Positions 8,819 to 17,410 are shown, counted from the first letter of the stretch. The stretch is 34,596 nucleotides of DNA from CAZEGV01 sp964511645 (GCA_964511645.1 CAZEGV010000031.1:1-34596), one strand, 5' to 3'. Made by a program: numbers and translations. Notes: a model not told the origin generated them from the letters alone.

Positions 8819-9565
8819 TTAAACATCAAATAGTTCAGCGGGATTTATTTTAAACTGAAGCATTTGAGCTATTTTTCTGCCGCCATCGCCCCCTTTTCTT
8901 TGCATAGTGATCTTTCCAATTTTAATATTCCCTTGTTTAGTAACTAGTATTTCACCGTTTCCAAAATGATTAAGAACCACATTTACGGGGTTCAAAACCC
9001 ATCGTGCATCTTCCTCTGTTTTTTGAGCAACTAACATCCATTCAGCAGAAAAATTTCCTCTGCCTTTAATAATGTCAGTAACTATCAAAGTTTTGTTTTT
9101 CTTTAACCAATCTAGCAGAATGGTTTGATCCTTTTTACTGAACTCGTTAACAAATGTTCTTCTTGGGTCTTTTGGTGTTTTAATAGTAGGGCTTAATTCT
9201 CCTGTGTATTTTTTTAGAAGTTTTGTAATGTCTAATGGAATAGACCACATTTCAACATATTTATCAACCCAACGTTTATCAATTTGGTTAAACCCTTTAA
9301 GGTTACTAACCAATTTTACTTGAAGATTTTCAACGTCTATTGCTTGTTTTAGTTTTATCGTAATTTGAACTTGAACATCTGTTTTATATCCAGATAATAC
9401 AACTGCCTTAATATATTCAATTTCAGTTAAAATATATTCCATTATTTTCAACCACGATTGAGCATCTTTATCTTTTCCCCAATTGTTGAACTTGGCAACT
9501 ATATCTTTCTCGTTCTGAAATCCATCTTTCGCTGTTTGAGACCCTTTTTTCTGTTCGTTGTTCAT
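8819..9565 (-). CDS. Type II restriction endonuclease, HinP1I-like (predicted G^CGC)
   Basis: This 248-residue protein matches R.HinP1I (247 residues) along its whole length as I remember that sequence: TAKDGFQNEKDI near the N-terminus, AVVLSGYKTD, LQVKLVSNLKGFNQIDKRW, GRGNFSAEWMLVAQK and the C-terminal MLQFKINPAELFDV. The active site has the HinP1I form (S/T)D-X18-Q-X-K: D63, Q82 and K84. R.HinP1I cuts double-stranded DNA at G^CGC. The start at 9565 is fixed by alignment to HinP1I and lies 98 nt inside the methyltransferase gene in a different frame. No control (C) protein gene is present. All key residues are intact, so the enzyme is predicted to be active. Confidence 0.93.
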   Translation of the reverse strand: MNNEQKKGSQTAKDGFQNEKDIVAKFNNWGKDKDAQSWLKIMEYILTEIEYIKAVVLSGYKTDVQVQITIKLKQAIDVENLQVKLVSNLKGFNQIDKRWVDKYVEMWSIPLDITKLLKKYTGELSPTIKTPKDPRRTFVNEFSKKDQTILLDWLKKNKTLIVTDIIKGRGNFSAEWMLVAQKTEEDARWVLNPVNVVLNHFGNGEILVTKQGNIKIGKITMQRKGGDGGRKIAQMLQFKINPAELFDV

Positions 9566-10562
9566 TTAGTTGAATAGTTTTAATTATCTCTTGAGTAATA
9601 TGCTGTAAAACATTTATAGATACGCTGTTACCAAACTGTTTCTGTGCTTCAGAAATGCTTTCAGGTATTATGAATTCTTCAGGAAATCCCTGGATTCTTG
9701 CACACTCTCGAGGAGAAAGCTTTCTTATTTTCTTATTTATTTTGTAAAGTCCAGTTTTTGAGCCAACACCACCTCCATAAGCAGAAAGTGTAATAGCGTG
9801 TCCTAATGGATGGTAAATTCGTTCACCTTGCCCACCTTTATTTACTTTTCCAATTTGAATTGGTTTGTTCGGGAGGTCAATGTTACCAAAGATATTTTGT
9901 GTAGGGTTAAATTTTTTATAGAAGGAGATATCTTTTCTGTCAATGACTTTTCCATTTATAGGATTTTCTTCAAGTATGTCTTCTAGTTTAGATATTATAT
10001 TTGGAGAAGGAAAATGGATTGTTTTAATAGTATAGCTATTGCTAAAAGCAATAATATAAACCCTTTCTCTATTTTGAGGTAGTCCGAAATTACTCGTATT
10101 TAACACTTTGTATTGAACAGTATAATCAAGTTCTGTAAGTGTATCTACTACTGTTTTTAAAGTTTTCCCATTATCGTGCTTAGTGAAGTTTTTTACATTT
10201 TCTAAGAATAAAATTTTTGGTTTATGAAAAGCTACAATTCTTGCAATATCAAAAAATAGAGTCCCTCTTGTGTCTTCAAATCCTTTTTGTTTGCCTGAAA
10301 TTGAAAAAGCTTGACAAGGAAATCCGCCACACAGAATATCATGTGTAGGAATGTCTTTTTCATCTATTTGTATTATATCACCATTAGGGATAATGTCGTG
10401 ATTTAAATAATATGTGTTTTGAGCTTTTTCATCTATTTCAGACGCAAAAACACATTCTGCTCCGAATGATTTCAAAGCATAATGAAAACCGCCAATTCCA
10501 GCAAAAAGATCTATAAACTTATAGCCTTTTAGTTTTTGTTGATTTTCAATTATTTTCATCAT
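9468..10562 (-). CDS. DNA cytosine-5 methyltransferase, HhaI-like (predicted GCGC)
   Basis: The 364-residue protein holds all C5-methyltransferase motifs: I FIDLFAGIGG (16-25, SAM binding), IV GFPCQAFSISGKQKG (80-94, catalytic C83), VI ENVKN (121-125), VIII QNRERVYI (163-170), IX RKLSPRECARIQGFP (280-294) and X FGNSVSINVLQ (310-320). The target-recognition region, KGGQGERIY followed by AITLSAYGGG (242-265), is nearly that of M.HhaI, which methylates the inner C of GCGC. The partner endonuclease gives the same specificity. About 35 C-terminal residues beyond motif X have no counterpart in M.HhaI; they are encoded by DNA that also encodes the start of the endonuclease. The gene begins 29 nt after dnaX ends. 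Confidence 0.95.
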   Translation of the reverse strand: MMKIIENQQKLKGYKFIDLFAGIGGFHYALKSFGAECVFASEIDEKAQNTYYLNHDIIPNGDIIQIDEKDIPTHDILCGGFPCQAFSISGKQKGFEDTRGTLFFDIARIVAFHKPKILFLENVKNFTKHDNGKTLKTVVDTLTELDYTVQYKVLNTSNFGLPQNRERVYIIAFSNSYTIKTIHFPSPNIISKLEDILEENPINGKVIDRKDISFYKKFNPTQNIFGNIDLPNKPIQIGKVNKGGQGERIYHPLGHAITLSAYGGGVGSKTGLYKINKKIRKLSPRECARIQGFPEEFIIPESISEAQKQFGNSVSINVLQHITQEIIKTIQLNEQRTEKRVSNSERWISERERYSCQVQQLGKR

Positions 10563-10591
10563 ACTAATTTACTTTTAACCATTTGAGTGCA

Positions 10592-11161
10592 TTAAAACTC
10601 AAAATCTAGTCCCAAGTCCTTTTTCAGCTCTTCTATCAACGGATATTTTTCTTTTAACGCTTCATATCTTTCTTTTGATGTGTACATCAATGCTTTTTCT
10701 TCCTGATGTTTCAACTTAGCGTTTAATACAATGGTCTTATTCTCTACCTTAGACCTGATGAAGTACATCAGGTCTTCTTTGATGTCGTTCAGTTGCTCTA
10801 GCTGAATCTCACTATCAAACTCAACAGTAATTACGGCTTTGTCAACTATAATTGCTCTTTTGTTAAATAGTAACTCTATACGGCTGTTTCCTTTACCATT
10901 GCGGACAAATTCATTCCATGCGTCATGAATAGCTGACGAAGTAAATATCTTCTCTTCTGTAACAACTTTTAACCCTTTTTCTTTGTCACGAAGTTCTTTT
11001 TGCTTTACAGGGTCAAACTTATCCTTATCCGTAATCCTAATTGTTGGTTGGGGTCTCAACTCTGCCAAAGGTCTGCCAGAAGCAGTTGTTTCAAGCTTCC
11101 CTTGCGAGCTAGGTTTTTGTTGTTTAAGAACTGTTTTTTTTTTCTGATTAGCCGCTAATCT
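10592..11161 (-). CDS. dnaX: DnaX tau C-terminal region, reached by a -1 frameshift
   Basis: The frame is open without a stop from the A10 run down to 10592: after the shift it reads RLAANQKKKTVLKQQKPSS, then a linker and AELRPQPTIRITDKDKF, and closes with a helical domain ending KKDLGLDFEF. It is the tau-specific C-terminal region of the Bacteroidota DNA polymerase III clamp-loader subunit, which in tau contacts the polymerase core. There is no good independent start: the only early candidate is a TTG at 11068 in the middle of the linker. Joined to the upstream frame by a -1 shift the product is 549 residues, a normal DnaX length. It is either produced by frameshifting or is the result of one missing A in the assembly. 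Confidence 0.8.
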   Translation of the reverse strand, partial: RLAANQKKKTVLKQQKPSSQGKLETTASGRPLAELRPQPTIRITDKDKFDPVKQKELRDKEKGLKVVTEEKIFTSSAIHDAWNEFVRNGKGNSRIELLFNKRAIIVDKAVITVEFDSEIQLEQLNDIKEDLMYFIRSKVENKTIVLNAKLKHQEEKALMYTSKERYEALKEKYPLIEELKKDLGLDFEF

Positions 11162-11170
11162 TTTTTTTTT
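11146..11170 (-). promoter_or_regulatory. Slippery A10 run with abutting hairpin and stop codon (dnaX frameshift signal)
   Basis: On the minus strand the zero frame reads ATA AAA AAA AAA GAT TAG: a run of ten A (11170-11161) followed by Asp and a stop. Directly after the run is GATTAGCGGCTAATC (11160-11146), a perfect 6-bp stem with a CGG loop that contains the stop codon. Slippage by -1 on the run, either by the ribosome or by the polymerase inserting an extra A, enters the open tau frame. A second A10 run lies at 11143-11134 within the tau frame. Confidence 0.65.
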
Positions 11171-12240
11171 ATCTCATCAGCAAGTTGAATAGCTTCATTA
11201 AGGTGAGCCATTTTCATCAGAACCAGCTCTACATGTAAGCGTTGATTTTTATTCGTTTTGTACGTCTGATCGCATTTTGATGCTAAGCTTAATGCTGATA
11301 ATAAAAATGATAGAGAAGTTTTTTGAGCTTGTTCTTTATACCGTTCTTTCACATCATCCGATACTTCTAATAGCTCAATTGTGGCTATATCTCTACACAC
11401 TAATAAATCTCTCAAGTGTGCAGAGAAACCAGTGATAAAGTTATGTCCGTCAAATCCTTCTTTTAGGATTTGATTAAAAATCATTAATGCTTCCGCATGA
11501 TTACCCGATAAACAGGCATCTGTTACCTTAAAATAATAATCATAATCAAGAACATGTAAATTCTTAATTGTGTCTTTATACGTGACTTTGTTACCCGAAG
11601 AAAATGTCACTACTAAATCAAAAATAGACAAAGCATCACGCAATCCACCGTCTGCTTTTTGAGCAATCAAGTGTAAAGCTTCGTCTTCAACTTCTATATT
11701 TTCTTTTTCAGCAATCTTCTTTAGGTGATTTGTAATATCTGATAATTGTATTCTATTAAAATCAAATATCTGACACCTAGACAAAATTGTAGGAATAATC
11801 TTGTGCTTCTCGGTTGTCGCCAAGATGAATATAGCATAAGGTGGTGGCTCTTCCAATGTTTTCAAAAATGCATTAAATGCTGCATTTGAAAGCATGTGAA
11901 CCTCATCTATGATATAGACTTTTTTCTTCCCGTGCTGAGGCGGGTAACGAACTTGGTCTACAAGGCTTCTGATATCGTCTACCGAATTATTAGACGCTGC
12001 ATCAAGTTCATAAATATTTAAACTAGTATCTACATCATCACCAAAGCCATTAATCTCTTTGGCTAAAATTCTTGCACAGGTCGTTTTACCTACTCCACGA
12101 GGTCCGCAAAACAAAAAAGCTTGTGCTAAATGTTCATTTTTAATAGCATTCTCTAATGTTGTCGTAATATGGTCTTGACCTACTACTTCCTCAAATCCTT
12201 GAGGCCGATATTTCCTAGCCGATACAACAAAATTTTCCAT
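11155..12240 (-). CDS. dnaX: DNA polymerase III subunit gamma/tau, N-terminal ATPase region (gamma form)
   Basis: DnaX is the ATPase of the clamp loader that places the beta clamp on primed DNA. The 361-residue zero-frame product has Walker A GPRGVGKT (46-53), Walker B DEVH (112-115), sensor 1 ATTE (141-144) and SRC (154-156, arginine finger), followed by the AAA+ lid and the collar domain III. The cysteine zinc module between Walker A and domain II of proteobacterial DnaX is absent, as in other flavobacterial DnaX. The frame ends KKKD at a stop straight after an A10 run, giving exactly domains I-III, which is the gamma form of E. coli and Thermus. The start is near a TATCTTCG box at about 12247-12254. 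Confidence 0.95.
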   Translation of the reverse strand: MENFVVSARKYRPQGFEEVVGQDHITTTLENAIKNEHLAQAFLFCGPRGVGKTTCARILAKEINGFGDDVDTSLNIYELDAASNNSVDDIRSLVDQVRYPPQHGKKKVYIIDEVHMLSNAAFNAFLKTLEEPPPYAIFILATTEKHKIIPTILSRCQIFDFNRIQLSDITNHLKKIAEKENIEVEDEALHLIAQKADGGLRDALSIFDLVVTFSSGNKVTYKDTIKNLHVLDYDYYFKVTDACLSGNHAEALMIFNQILKEGFDGHNFITGFSAHLRDLLVCRDIATIELLEVSDDVKERYKEQAQKTSLSFLLSALSLASKCDQTYKTNKNQRLHVELVLMKMAHLNEAIQLADEIKKKD

Positions 12241-12305
12241 CGCCTCGAAGATAGTAAATCAATAATGATGTAACAAGTTTGTTGTTCATGTTTTTCACAC
12301 AAAGC

Positions 12306-13226
12306 TCATTTTTGAAGATAAGCAAACACATCCATAGAGACTGCAATACCTGCATGGATAAAAACACCTCCCCAAATATTTTTGGTTCTTAATGCCAATA
12401 TCCCTAATATATAAGCTCCAAAAATAGAGCTTATCGCCTCTCCTGCTGGCTTGCCAAAATGGAGGACACAATACGTTACTGCCATAGGTAAAATAACATC
12501 ATCTCCCAAAAATCGTGCTAAACCAATCACCAAGAACCCTCTAAACAATAATTCAATCATCGTAAAAGAAAGCCCATAAGCTAGTTCAAAACTTACAAAT
12601 GGAATGTATTTAGAAATCTCATGGACTCTTGCATAAGCCTCTCCTAACCTAGTTTTATAAACTGGATAGTGATCCAAAAAACTTTGATTAAAAGAAGCTA
12701 GAACTACTAAAATCGACATTCCTGCCAACATCCATACATAAGGACGGAAATCAACACCTTTAAGTCTTAAACCATAAAAATGAGTGATTTTTCTTCTATC
12801 ATAAAAAAGATAAAAAAATAAAAGCGGTAAAAACATCGTGAGCATTTCTCGGCTACTACCAATTAATTTTATCGTGAAATAATGTAAATCATTAAAATTG
12901 TGATGGTAATAAAAAGAACGATCAAAACTTAATACAGAAAGCCCAAACAGGCTATACAACCAAAATTTAGAATTTTTGACAAATGATTTATTATCTGTAA
13001 AAAGATAAATAAACAAACAGACCACATAATATGGGATCCCTTGAAAAAGTAGGTAATATATTTTTTGAATTTCAGAACCGTAATAAGTATCCATTACTGT
13101 GTCTTCAAACTCTACACTATAATTTGCTACCAAGCATACGACCAAAAGCAAAGTAGTAGAGGCATATAACTTCAAATTAAAATTATCTACTATATAAGAC
13201 TTCACATATAAAACATACTGCTTCAT
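12306..13226 (-). CDS. CPBP family intramembrane glutamic endopeptidase
   Basis: This 306-residue protein has about eight hydrophobic helices. The last third carries the CPBP (Abi/Rce1-like) signatures: IELLFRGFL (E225, R229) and a downstream CVLHFGKP with H256. The canonical first motif is EExxxR, and here only one Glu is present (I-E), a common variation. Members cleave within membranes: some process prenylated proteins, others protect against self-made bacteriocins, and most bacterial ones have no known substrate. Its ATG overlaps the stop of the YhhQ-like gene (ATGA), so the two are translationally coupled. No bacteriocin gene is visible nearby. Confidence 0.82.
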   Translation of the reverse strand: MKQYVLYVKSYIVDNFNLKLYASTTLLLVVCLVANYSVEFEDTVMDTYYGSEIQKIYYLLFQGIPYYVVCLFIYLFTDNKSFVKNSKFWLYSLFGLSVLSFDRSFYYHHNFNDLHYFTIKLIGSSREMLTMFLPLLFFYLFYDRRKITHFYGLRLKGVDFRPYVWMLAGMSILVVLASFNQSFLDHYPVYKTRLGEAYARVHEISKYIPFVSFELAYGLSFTMIELLFRGFLVIGLARFLGDDVILPMAVTYCVLHFGKPAGEAISSIFGAYILGILALRTKNIWGGVFIHAGIAVSMDVFAYLQK

Positions 13227-13930
13227 ATTTCTAAGTTTAAATATCTCCTTAACCGATGAGTTAAAAAATAAAATGGAAATGTATCTAATAAGGCAAAGAA
13301 AAATTTAAATACGTACATAGACACAATAAGAACCAACACTGCTTCCCCTGTACCCTGTCCTATAGCAACAGGGATTACGCTTGGGGATTGGATATAAACA
13401 ACTAAGACAACTGCTACCGTATCTACCAATTGGCTTATCATTGTCGAACCGTTATTCCGTAACCAAAGTCGTTTCCCTTTTGTTTTCTTTTTTATAAAAT
13501 GAAACAAACGAACATCTATAAACTGTGCCAATAGATATGCAAGCATAGAGCCTATTGTACAGGCGTAAGCTGAATTTTTAATTCCCTCAAAAACGGCGTA
13601 TTCCTGCCCCGCTGGACTAGGCAGTAAATCGCCAAGCCAAATAACAAACAGTACCCAAAGGTTTAACAGCAAGCCAACCCAAACTACTTGATTGGCCTTC
13701 TTCTCACCATACAGCTCAGAAATCAAGTCTGTACACAAAAATGTAATAGGATAAGGTAATACTCCTATCGAAAACTTAAAAGGAATTTGAAGACTTCCAA
13801 ATTCAAAAGAAAAATCCACAAACTTAGTAATTCCTAAAACATTAAGCATAGTCAGAGAACCTAAAAACAAACCTGCCAATAATAAAAACACCCAATCTCT
13901 ACGAGCTGTATATATTTGATTACTCTCCAT
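13223..13930 (-). CDS. Queuosine precursor transporter (YhhQ/VUT family)
   Basis: This 235-residue protein has six to seven TM helices. Family features include the early LYGEKKANQVVWVGLLLN stretch, the central LAQFIDVRLFHFIKKKTKG and WLRNNGSTMISQLVDTVAV, the last being the hallmark (N-x-x-S-T-x-x-S-Q-x-x-D-T) of YhhQ proteins. In E. coli YhhQ imports preQ0/preQ1 used to make queuosine in tRNA. No queuosine synthesis genes lie in the window. A TATCTTTA element just upstream (about 13939-13946, minus strand) may be its -7 box. The four-base overlap with the CPBP gene suggests a two-gene operon. Confidence 0.87.
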   Translation of the reverse strand: MESNQIYTARRDWVFLLLAGLFLGSLTMLNVLGITKFVDFSFEFGSLQIPFKFSIGVLPYPITFLCTDLISELYGEKKANQVVWVGLLLNLWVLFVIWLGDLLPSPAGQEYAVFEGIKNSAYACTIGSMLAYLLAQFIDVRLFHFIKKKTKGKRLWLRNNGSTMISQLVDTVAVVLVVYIQSPSVIPVAIGQGTGEAVLVLIVSMYVFKFFFALLDTFPFYFLTHRLRRYLNLEI

Positions 13931-14015
13931 CTTCGTAAAGATAGAAAAAGTATTAAGAATATTTTTCTAAAAAAACTCAGGAAGAGAATCTCCTACGAAG
14001 TTAAGTTTCCTCTTC

Positions 14016-15788
14016 TTACACTTCTAAAGCCAACACAGTTCCTTTATAAGCATTGAGTGACTGCATGAATACAGAACTACTGTCTACATCATATTTAGGC
14101 AAAATACTTGCTATCGACTCATAGTATTGAATTCCTGCTAATAAATTATTTTTGAATTTTTTCAATTCCCGCTCTTTTCGTTTATTAAACTCTTCGTGAA
14201 ACTCATTTATCTCACCTTTAAAATGATCTACATATAACCCTAATTCCTTCAAAAACATATTAGGACGGTTTAACTTAACAATGTTGAACCTACCATAAAT
14301 ATGCCCTACCATTTCTTTTAATGAGAATGTTCGGTTATAATATGCTAAGTTAGGTCCTGGGCAAATGGAAACTACGGGATTATTACTTTTCTCCATTTCA
14401 TCCATTTTTCGTAAAAGAGAAACTGCTAAACCATCACAAATACACTCTTTAATGGTAATTGCATCAAACTTAGTTTGGTATAAATCGGCGGTCAAATTTG
14501 TTTTTTGACTGTCTAATTCTGTTATTTTTTTCTTTTGATAAGTTCTTGACGCTGTACACAATGATTCTCCTTCAAACTCAGTATTTAAAGCACAGTGTTT
14601 TTTAAAGCAAGGGCTTCCAGGTTTACCTTTTTCAATTCTATCCAATCTTAATTTATCTGCACTATTACCTTTTATATTATTATACTTTACACCTAAGGGA
14701 GATGAATCACTTACAAAAAGATCGTCTTCTCCTGCATTAACTAATAAGTCCAAAGTTTCATCATCAATAGTGGTAGCTTCCGGCACTAGTAAAAATGGCG
14801 TTCCCCATCCCGTGCTATCCAATTCATAATGATTCATTAAAAACCTTTGTTCTCCTACTGTACCAATACCTCCTTGAGCTGTAATTTTTTGTTCAGGAAC
14901 TTCTTCAAGGTTAATTCCTTTTTCGGTAAGTGCTACTTGGTAAAATTCAAATAACTCATCAATAGTTTCTTGTTTATTGTTTTTAAACTCTTCTAAAATA
15001 GGACCCATCAAAAAACCATTCGTAGCAAAAGCATGACCTCCACAATTCAAACCCGACTCTATTCGGTACTCTGATACCCAAAGTCCTTTTTTTGCTAAAA
15101 TTTTACCTTGTAACAAAGCAGAGCGATAATCACTCACTTTAAGAATAATTTGTTTTTCTAACTCTCCCTTTTTATTTGGGAAAAACACATCAAAATCTGC
15201 CATAAAAGAAAACAGTCTAGGATTCATTCCTGCAGAAATAATAATTGATGATTTTACTTTACTTCTTGCAAAACCTTCTAAAGCAGAGCAAGCTTCCGAC
15301 AGATGAACTCCTTTAGGATCATCACGATCTAATTTCGACATGATATTTACATCAATTTGACCTGGAGTAAGCTGAGCAATTAAATCTTGGACTTCAGACA
15401 AGTCATAGCTAGGATGTTGATTGATATAATTAAAAAAACTAGCTCTTAATTCTGAGTATTCTGGCAATAAAGAAAAGCATTTCTCTAAGTCTTCCTTATT
15501 ACTTTTGAGTTGATTAAACTCTTCATCTACTATATCTTGACTTAAATCAAGATATGCTGTAATTCTCTTACTTCTAAAATTAACTGCTTTTTTATCAATC
15601 TCTGAATAGGGCTTTCCAAACTGCTTAGCATAGTATTTTCTTGCTTTCTCGATGACATCGTCCTGCACTAAAGACACCGCCGCAGAAATACCATATTTAG
15701 CTATTTTAATAGGTGTATCAAGTGTATACCCAATCCCCATTGTAGGGACATGAAACTTGTGATTACTTATTACTGACATAATTCTCAA
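14016..15788 (-). CDS. Conserved-looking 590-residue protein beside serine palmitoyltransferase; possible flavin-type TIM barrel
   Basis: I do not recognise a named family. The N-terminus VPTMGIGYTLDTPIKIAKYG (14-33) resembles the opening strand/loop of nitronate monooxygenase-like and IMPDH-like TIM barrels, and ITAQGGIGTVGEQ (302-314) followed by GWGTPFLLVPEAT (327-339) resembles their phosphate-binding GGI and GT-x-F-L segments. Other notable parts are SGLNCGGHAFAT (245-256), a cysteine set (C394, C399, C411, C449, C451) that could bind a metal or Fe-S cluster, and a charged, probably coiled C-terminal stretch (about 528-548). There is no signal peptide or TM helix, so it is cytosolic. It follows the serine palmitoyltransferase gene after 139 bp on the same strand. 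A role in sphingolipid or fatty-acyl metabolism is inference from position only. Confidence 0.75.
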   Translation of the reverse strand: MRIMSVISNHKFHVPTMGIGYTLDTPIKIAKYGISAAVSLVQDDVIEKARKYYAKQFGKPYSEIDKKAVNFRSKRITAYLDLSQDIVDEEFNQLKSNKEDLEKCFSLLPEYSELRASFFNYINQHPSYDLSEVQDLIAQLTPGQIDVNIMSKLDRDDPKGVHLSEACSALEGFARSKVKSSIIISAGMNPRLFSFMADFDVFFPNKKGELEKQIILKVSDYRSALLQGKILAKKGLWVSEYRIESGLNCGGHAFATNGFLMGPILEEFKNNKQETIDELFEFYQVALTEKGINLEEVPEQKITAQGGIGTVGEQRFLMNHYELDSTGWGTPFLLVPEATTIDDETLDLLVNAGEDDLFVSDSSPLGVKYNNIKGNSADKLRLDRIEKGKPGSPCFKKHCALNTEFEGESLCTASRTYQKKKITELDSQKTNLTADLYQTKFDAITIKECICDGLAVSLLRKMDEMEKSNNPVVSICPGPNLAYYNRTFSLKEMVGHIYGRFNIVKLNRPNMFLKELGLYVDHFKGEINEFHEEFNKRKERELKKFKNNLLAGIQYYESIASILPKYDVDSSSVFMQSLNAYKGTVLALEV

Positions 15789-15927
15789 TATTATTGATTA
15801 ACAATATGCAAGTTAAAATAAGCACCCTCTATAAACACACTCTTATGTTAGCTCCTGTACTAAATAATATCAGAATCAACTCAAACAAAAAAACAATACC
15901 CTGATAAACAAAACGTTACAGAGTTAA

Positions 15928-17190
15928 CTAAGCTTTTTCATCTACTTCAACAGCCGCTAAATCACCTTTATAACCACCATTCTTAAGCTTTCCGACTACC
16001 TTCCCAAACACTTCTATCGTATACTCCACATCTTCGAGCGTATGCATAGCAGTTGGTATTATCCGCAAAATAATCGTACCTCTTGGTACAACTGGAAAAG
16101 AAACAATTGAGCAAAACAAATTATAGTTCTCTCGTAAATCTTGAGTCAATAAGCTTGCTTCTTCTAAAGTACCGTTCAGTACAATAGGGGTTACTTGAGT
16201 AGACGTAGTACCGAGGTTAAACCCTTTTTCTTTTAATCCAGCCTGAAGTGCATTAACAATTACCCAAAGTTTTTCTCGTAATTGGGGTTCAGTACGAATT
16301 AACTCTAAACGCTTGAGAGCACCAATTACAATTGGCATTGGCAATGATTTAGCAAACATTTGAGAACGGATATTGTACCTGATGAATTTAGCTATTTGTG
16401 ATTTGCACGCAATAAACCCTCCAATGCTTGCCATTGCTTTGGCAAAAGTACCAAAATAAATATCAATCCCATCTTGCACCTCTTGTAGCTCCCCTGTACC
16501 GGCGCCAGTGTCTCCCATTGTGCCAAACCCATGCGCATCATCTACAAAAAGCCTAAAATCATATTTCTCTTTTAAAACAACAATATCTTTTAAATTTCCT
16601 TGATTACCCGACATCCCAAAAACACCTTCTGTAATCACTAAAATTCCACCCTCTTTATCGACAACTAATTTAGAAGCTCTTTTTAATTGAATCTCTAAGC
16701 TTTCCATGTCATTATGAATATACACAAACCTTTTGCCTTGATGTAGTCGCACTCCATCAATGATACAAGCATGAGACTCTGCATCATATATGATAACGTC
16801 ATTTCTATCAACTAAAATATCAATAGCAGATAGCATCCCTTGATATCCAAAATTAAGTAATACAGCATCTTCTTTAGATTCAAATTTGGCAAGCTCTTTT
16901 TCTAATTGGTCATGATACCTAGAATCCCCCGACATCATTCGAGCTCCCATAGGATAAGCCATCCCCCAATCTTTAGCAGCTTGAGCATCCACCTTTCTTA
17001 CTTCTGGATGATTTCCCAAGCCTAAGTAATTATTTATACTCCACTGAAGGACTTCCTTCCCTCTAAACATCATCTTATTATTAAGTTCTCCTTCTAACTT
17101 TGGGAACAAAAAATAACCATGTACTTTATCAGCGTACTGACCTAAAGGTCCCATCCGATTGTAAATTTTTTCAAAAATATCTATAGCCAT
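15928..17190 (-). CDS. spt: Serine palmitoyltransferase (alpha-oxoamine synthase)
   Basis: This PLP enzyme joins L-serine and palmitoyl-CoA (or a related acyl donor) to 3-ketodihydrosphinganine, the first step of sphingolipid synthesis, which is typical of Bacteroidota. The 420-residue sequence has the alpha-oxoamine synthase fold: the substrate-side segment WSINNYLGLG (50-59), H140 in YDAESHAC that stacks on PLP, DDAHG (217-221) and the PLP lysine K251 in GTFAKAMASIGG. The opening FEKIYNRMGPLGQYAD and the GARMMSGDSRYHDQLE stretch (82-97) are as in Bacteroidota SPT rather than KBL or BioF. It is soluble, with no N-terminal membrane anchor. The next gene downstream is the unrecognised 590-residue protein. 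Gene naming in bacteria varies (spt, sptR). Confidence 0.9.
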   Translation of the reverse strand: MAIDIFEKIYNRMGPLGQYADKVHGYFLFPKLEGELNNKMMFRGKEVLQWSINNYLGLGNHPEVRKVDAQAAKDWGMAYPMGARMMSGDSRYHDQLEKELAKFESKEDAVLLNFGYQGMLSAIDILVDRNDVIIYDAESHACIIDGVRLHQGKRFVYIHNDMESLEIQLKRASKLVVDKEGGILVITEGVFGMSGNQGNLKDIVVLKEKYDFRLFVDDAHGFGTMGDTGAGTGELQEVQDGIDIYFGTFAKAMASIGGFIACKSQIAKFIRYNIRSQMFAKSLPMPIVIGALKRLELIRTEPQLREKLWVIVNALQAGLKEKGFNLGTTSTQVTPIVLNGTLEEASLLTQDLRENYNLFCSIVSFPVVPRGTIILRIIPTAMHTLEDVEYTIEVFGKVVGKLKNGGYKGDLAAVEVDEKA

Positions 17191-17370
17191 AACTTCTTAA
17201 TTTATCTACAATAATAAGTAAGCCTAAAAAAATAAACTATGAGAAATATCAAACACCTACTGGACTTATGTCAAACATTTTGTTGTCTCTATTTTTATTT
17301 AGCCATTTAAACAAAATAAGCTTATGCCATTTCTCCTTAAAAGCTTCACCCCTCAAGGGCTAAAAATCAT

Positions 17371-17410
17371 GCATAAAAAAAGGCTACACATATTATGTGT
17401 AGCCTTTGTA
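17371..17410 (-). terminator. Intrinsic terminator, copy 1 of a duplicated hairpin
   Basis: GGCTACACATA and TATGTGTAGCC form an 11-bp perfect stem (17381-17403 region) flanked by A7 on one side and T3 on the other, preceded by GCAT and followed by GTA. On the minus strand the U-run follows the hairpin, so it terminates the lipoprotein gene ending at 17428. An almost identical copy is at 18206-18247. Confidence 0.85.

Noticed and set aside
12306..13226. CPBP protease as abortive-infection defence next to the restriction system
   Set aside because: dnaX separates them, the gene is coupled to a YhhQ-like transporter, and nothing indicates phage defence.
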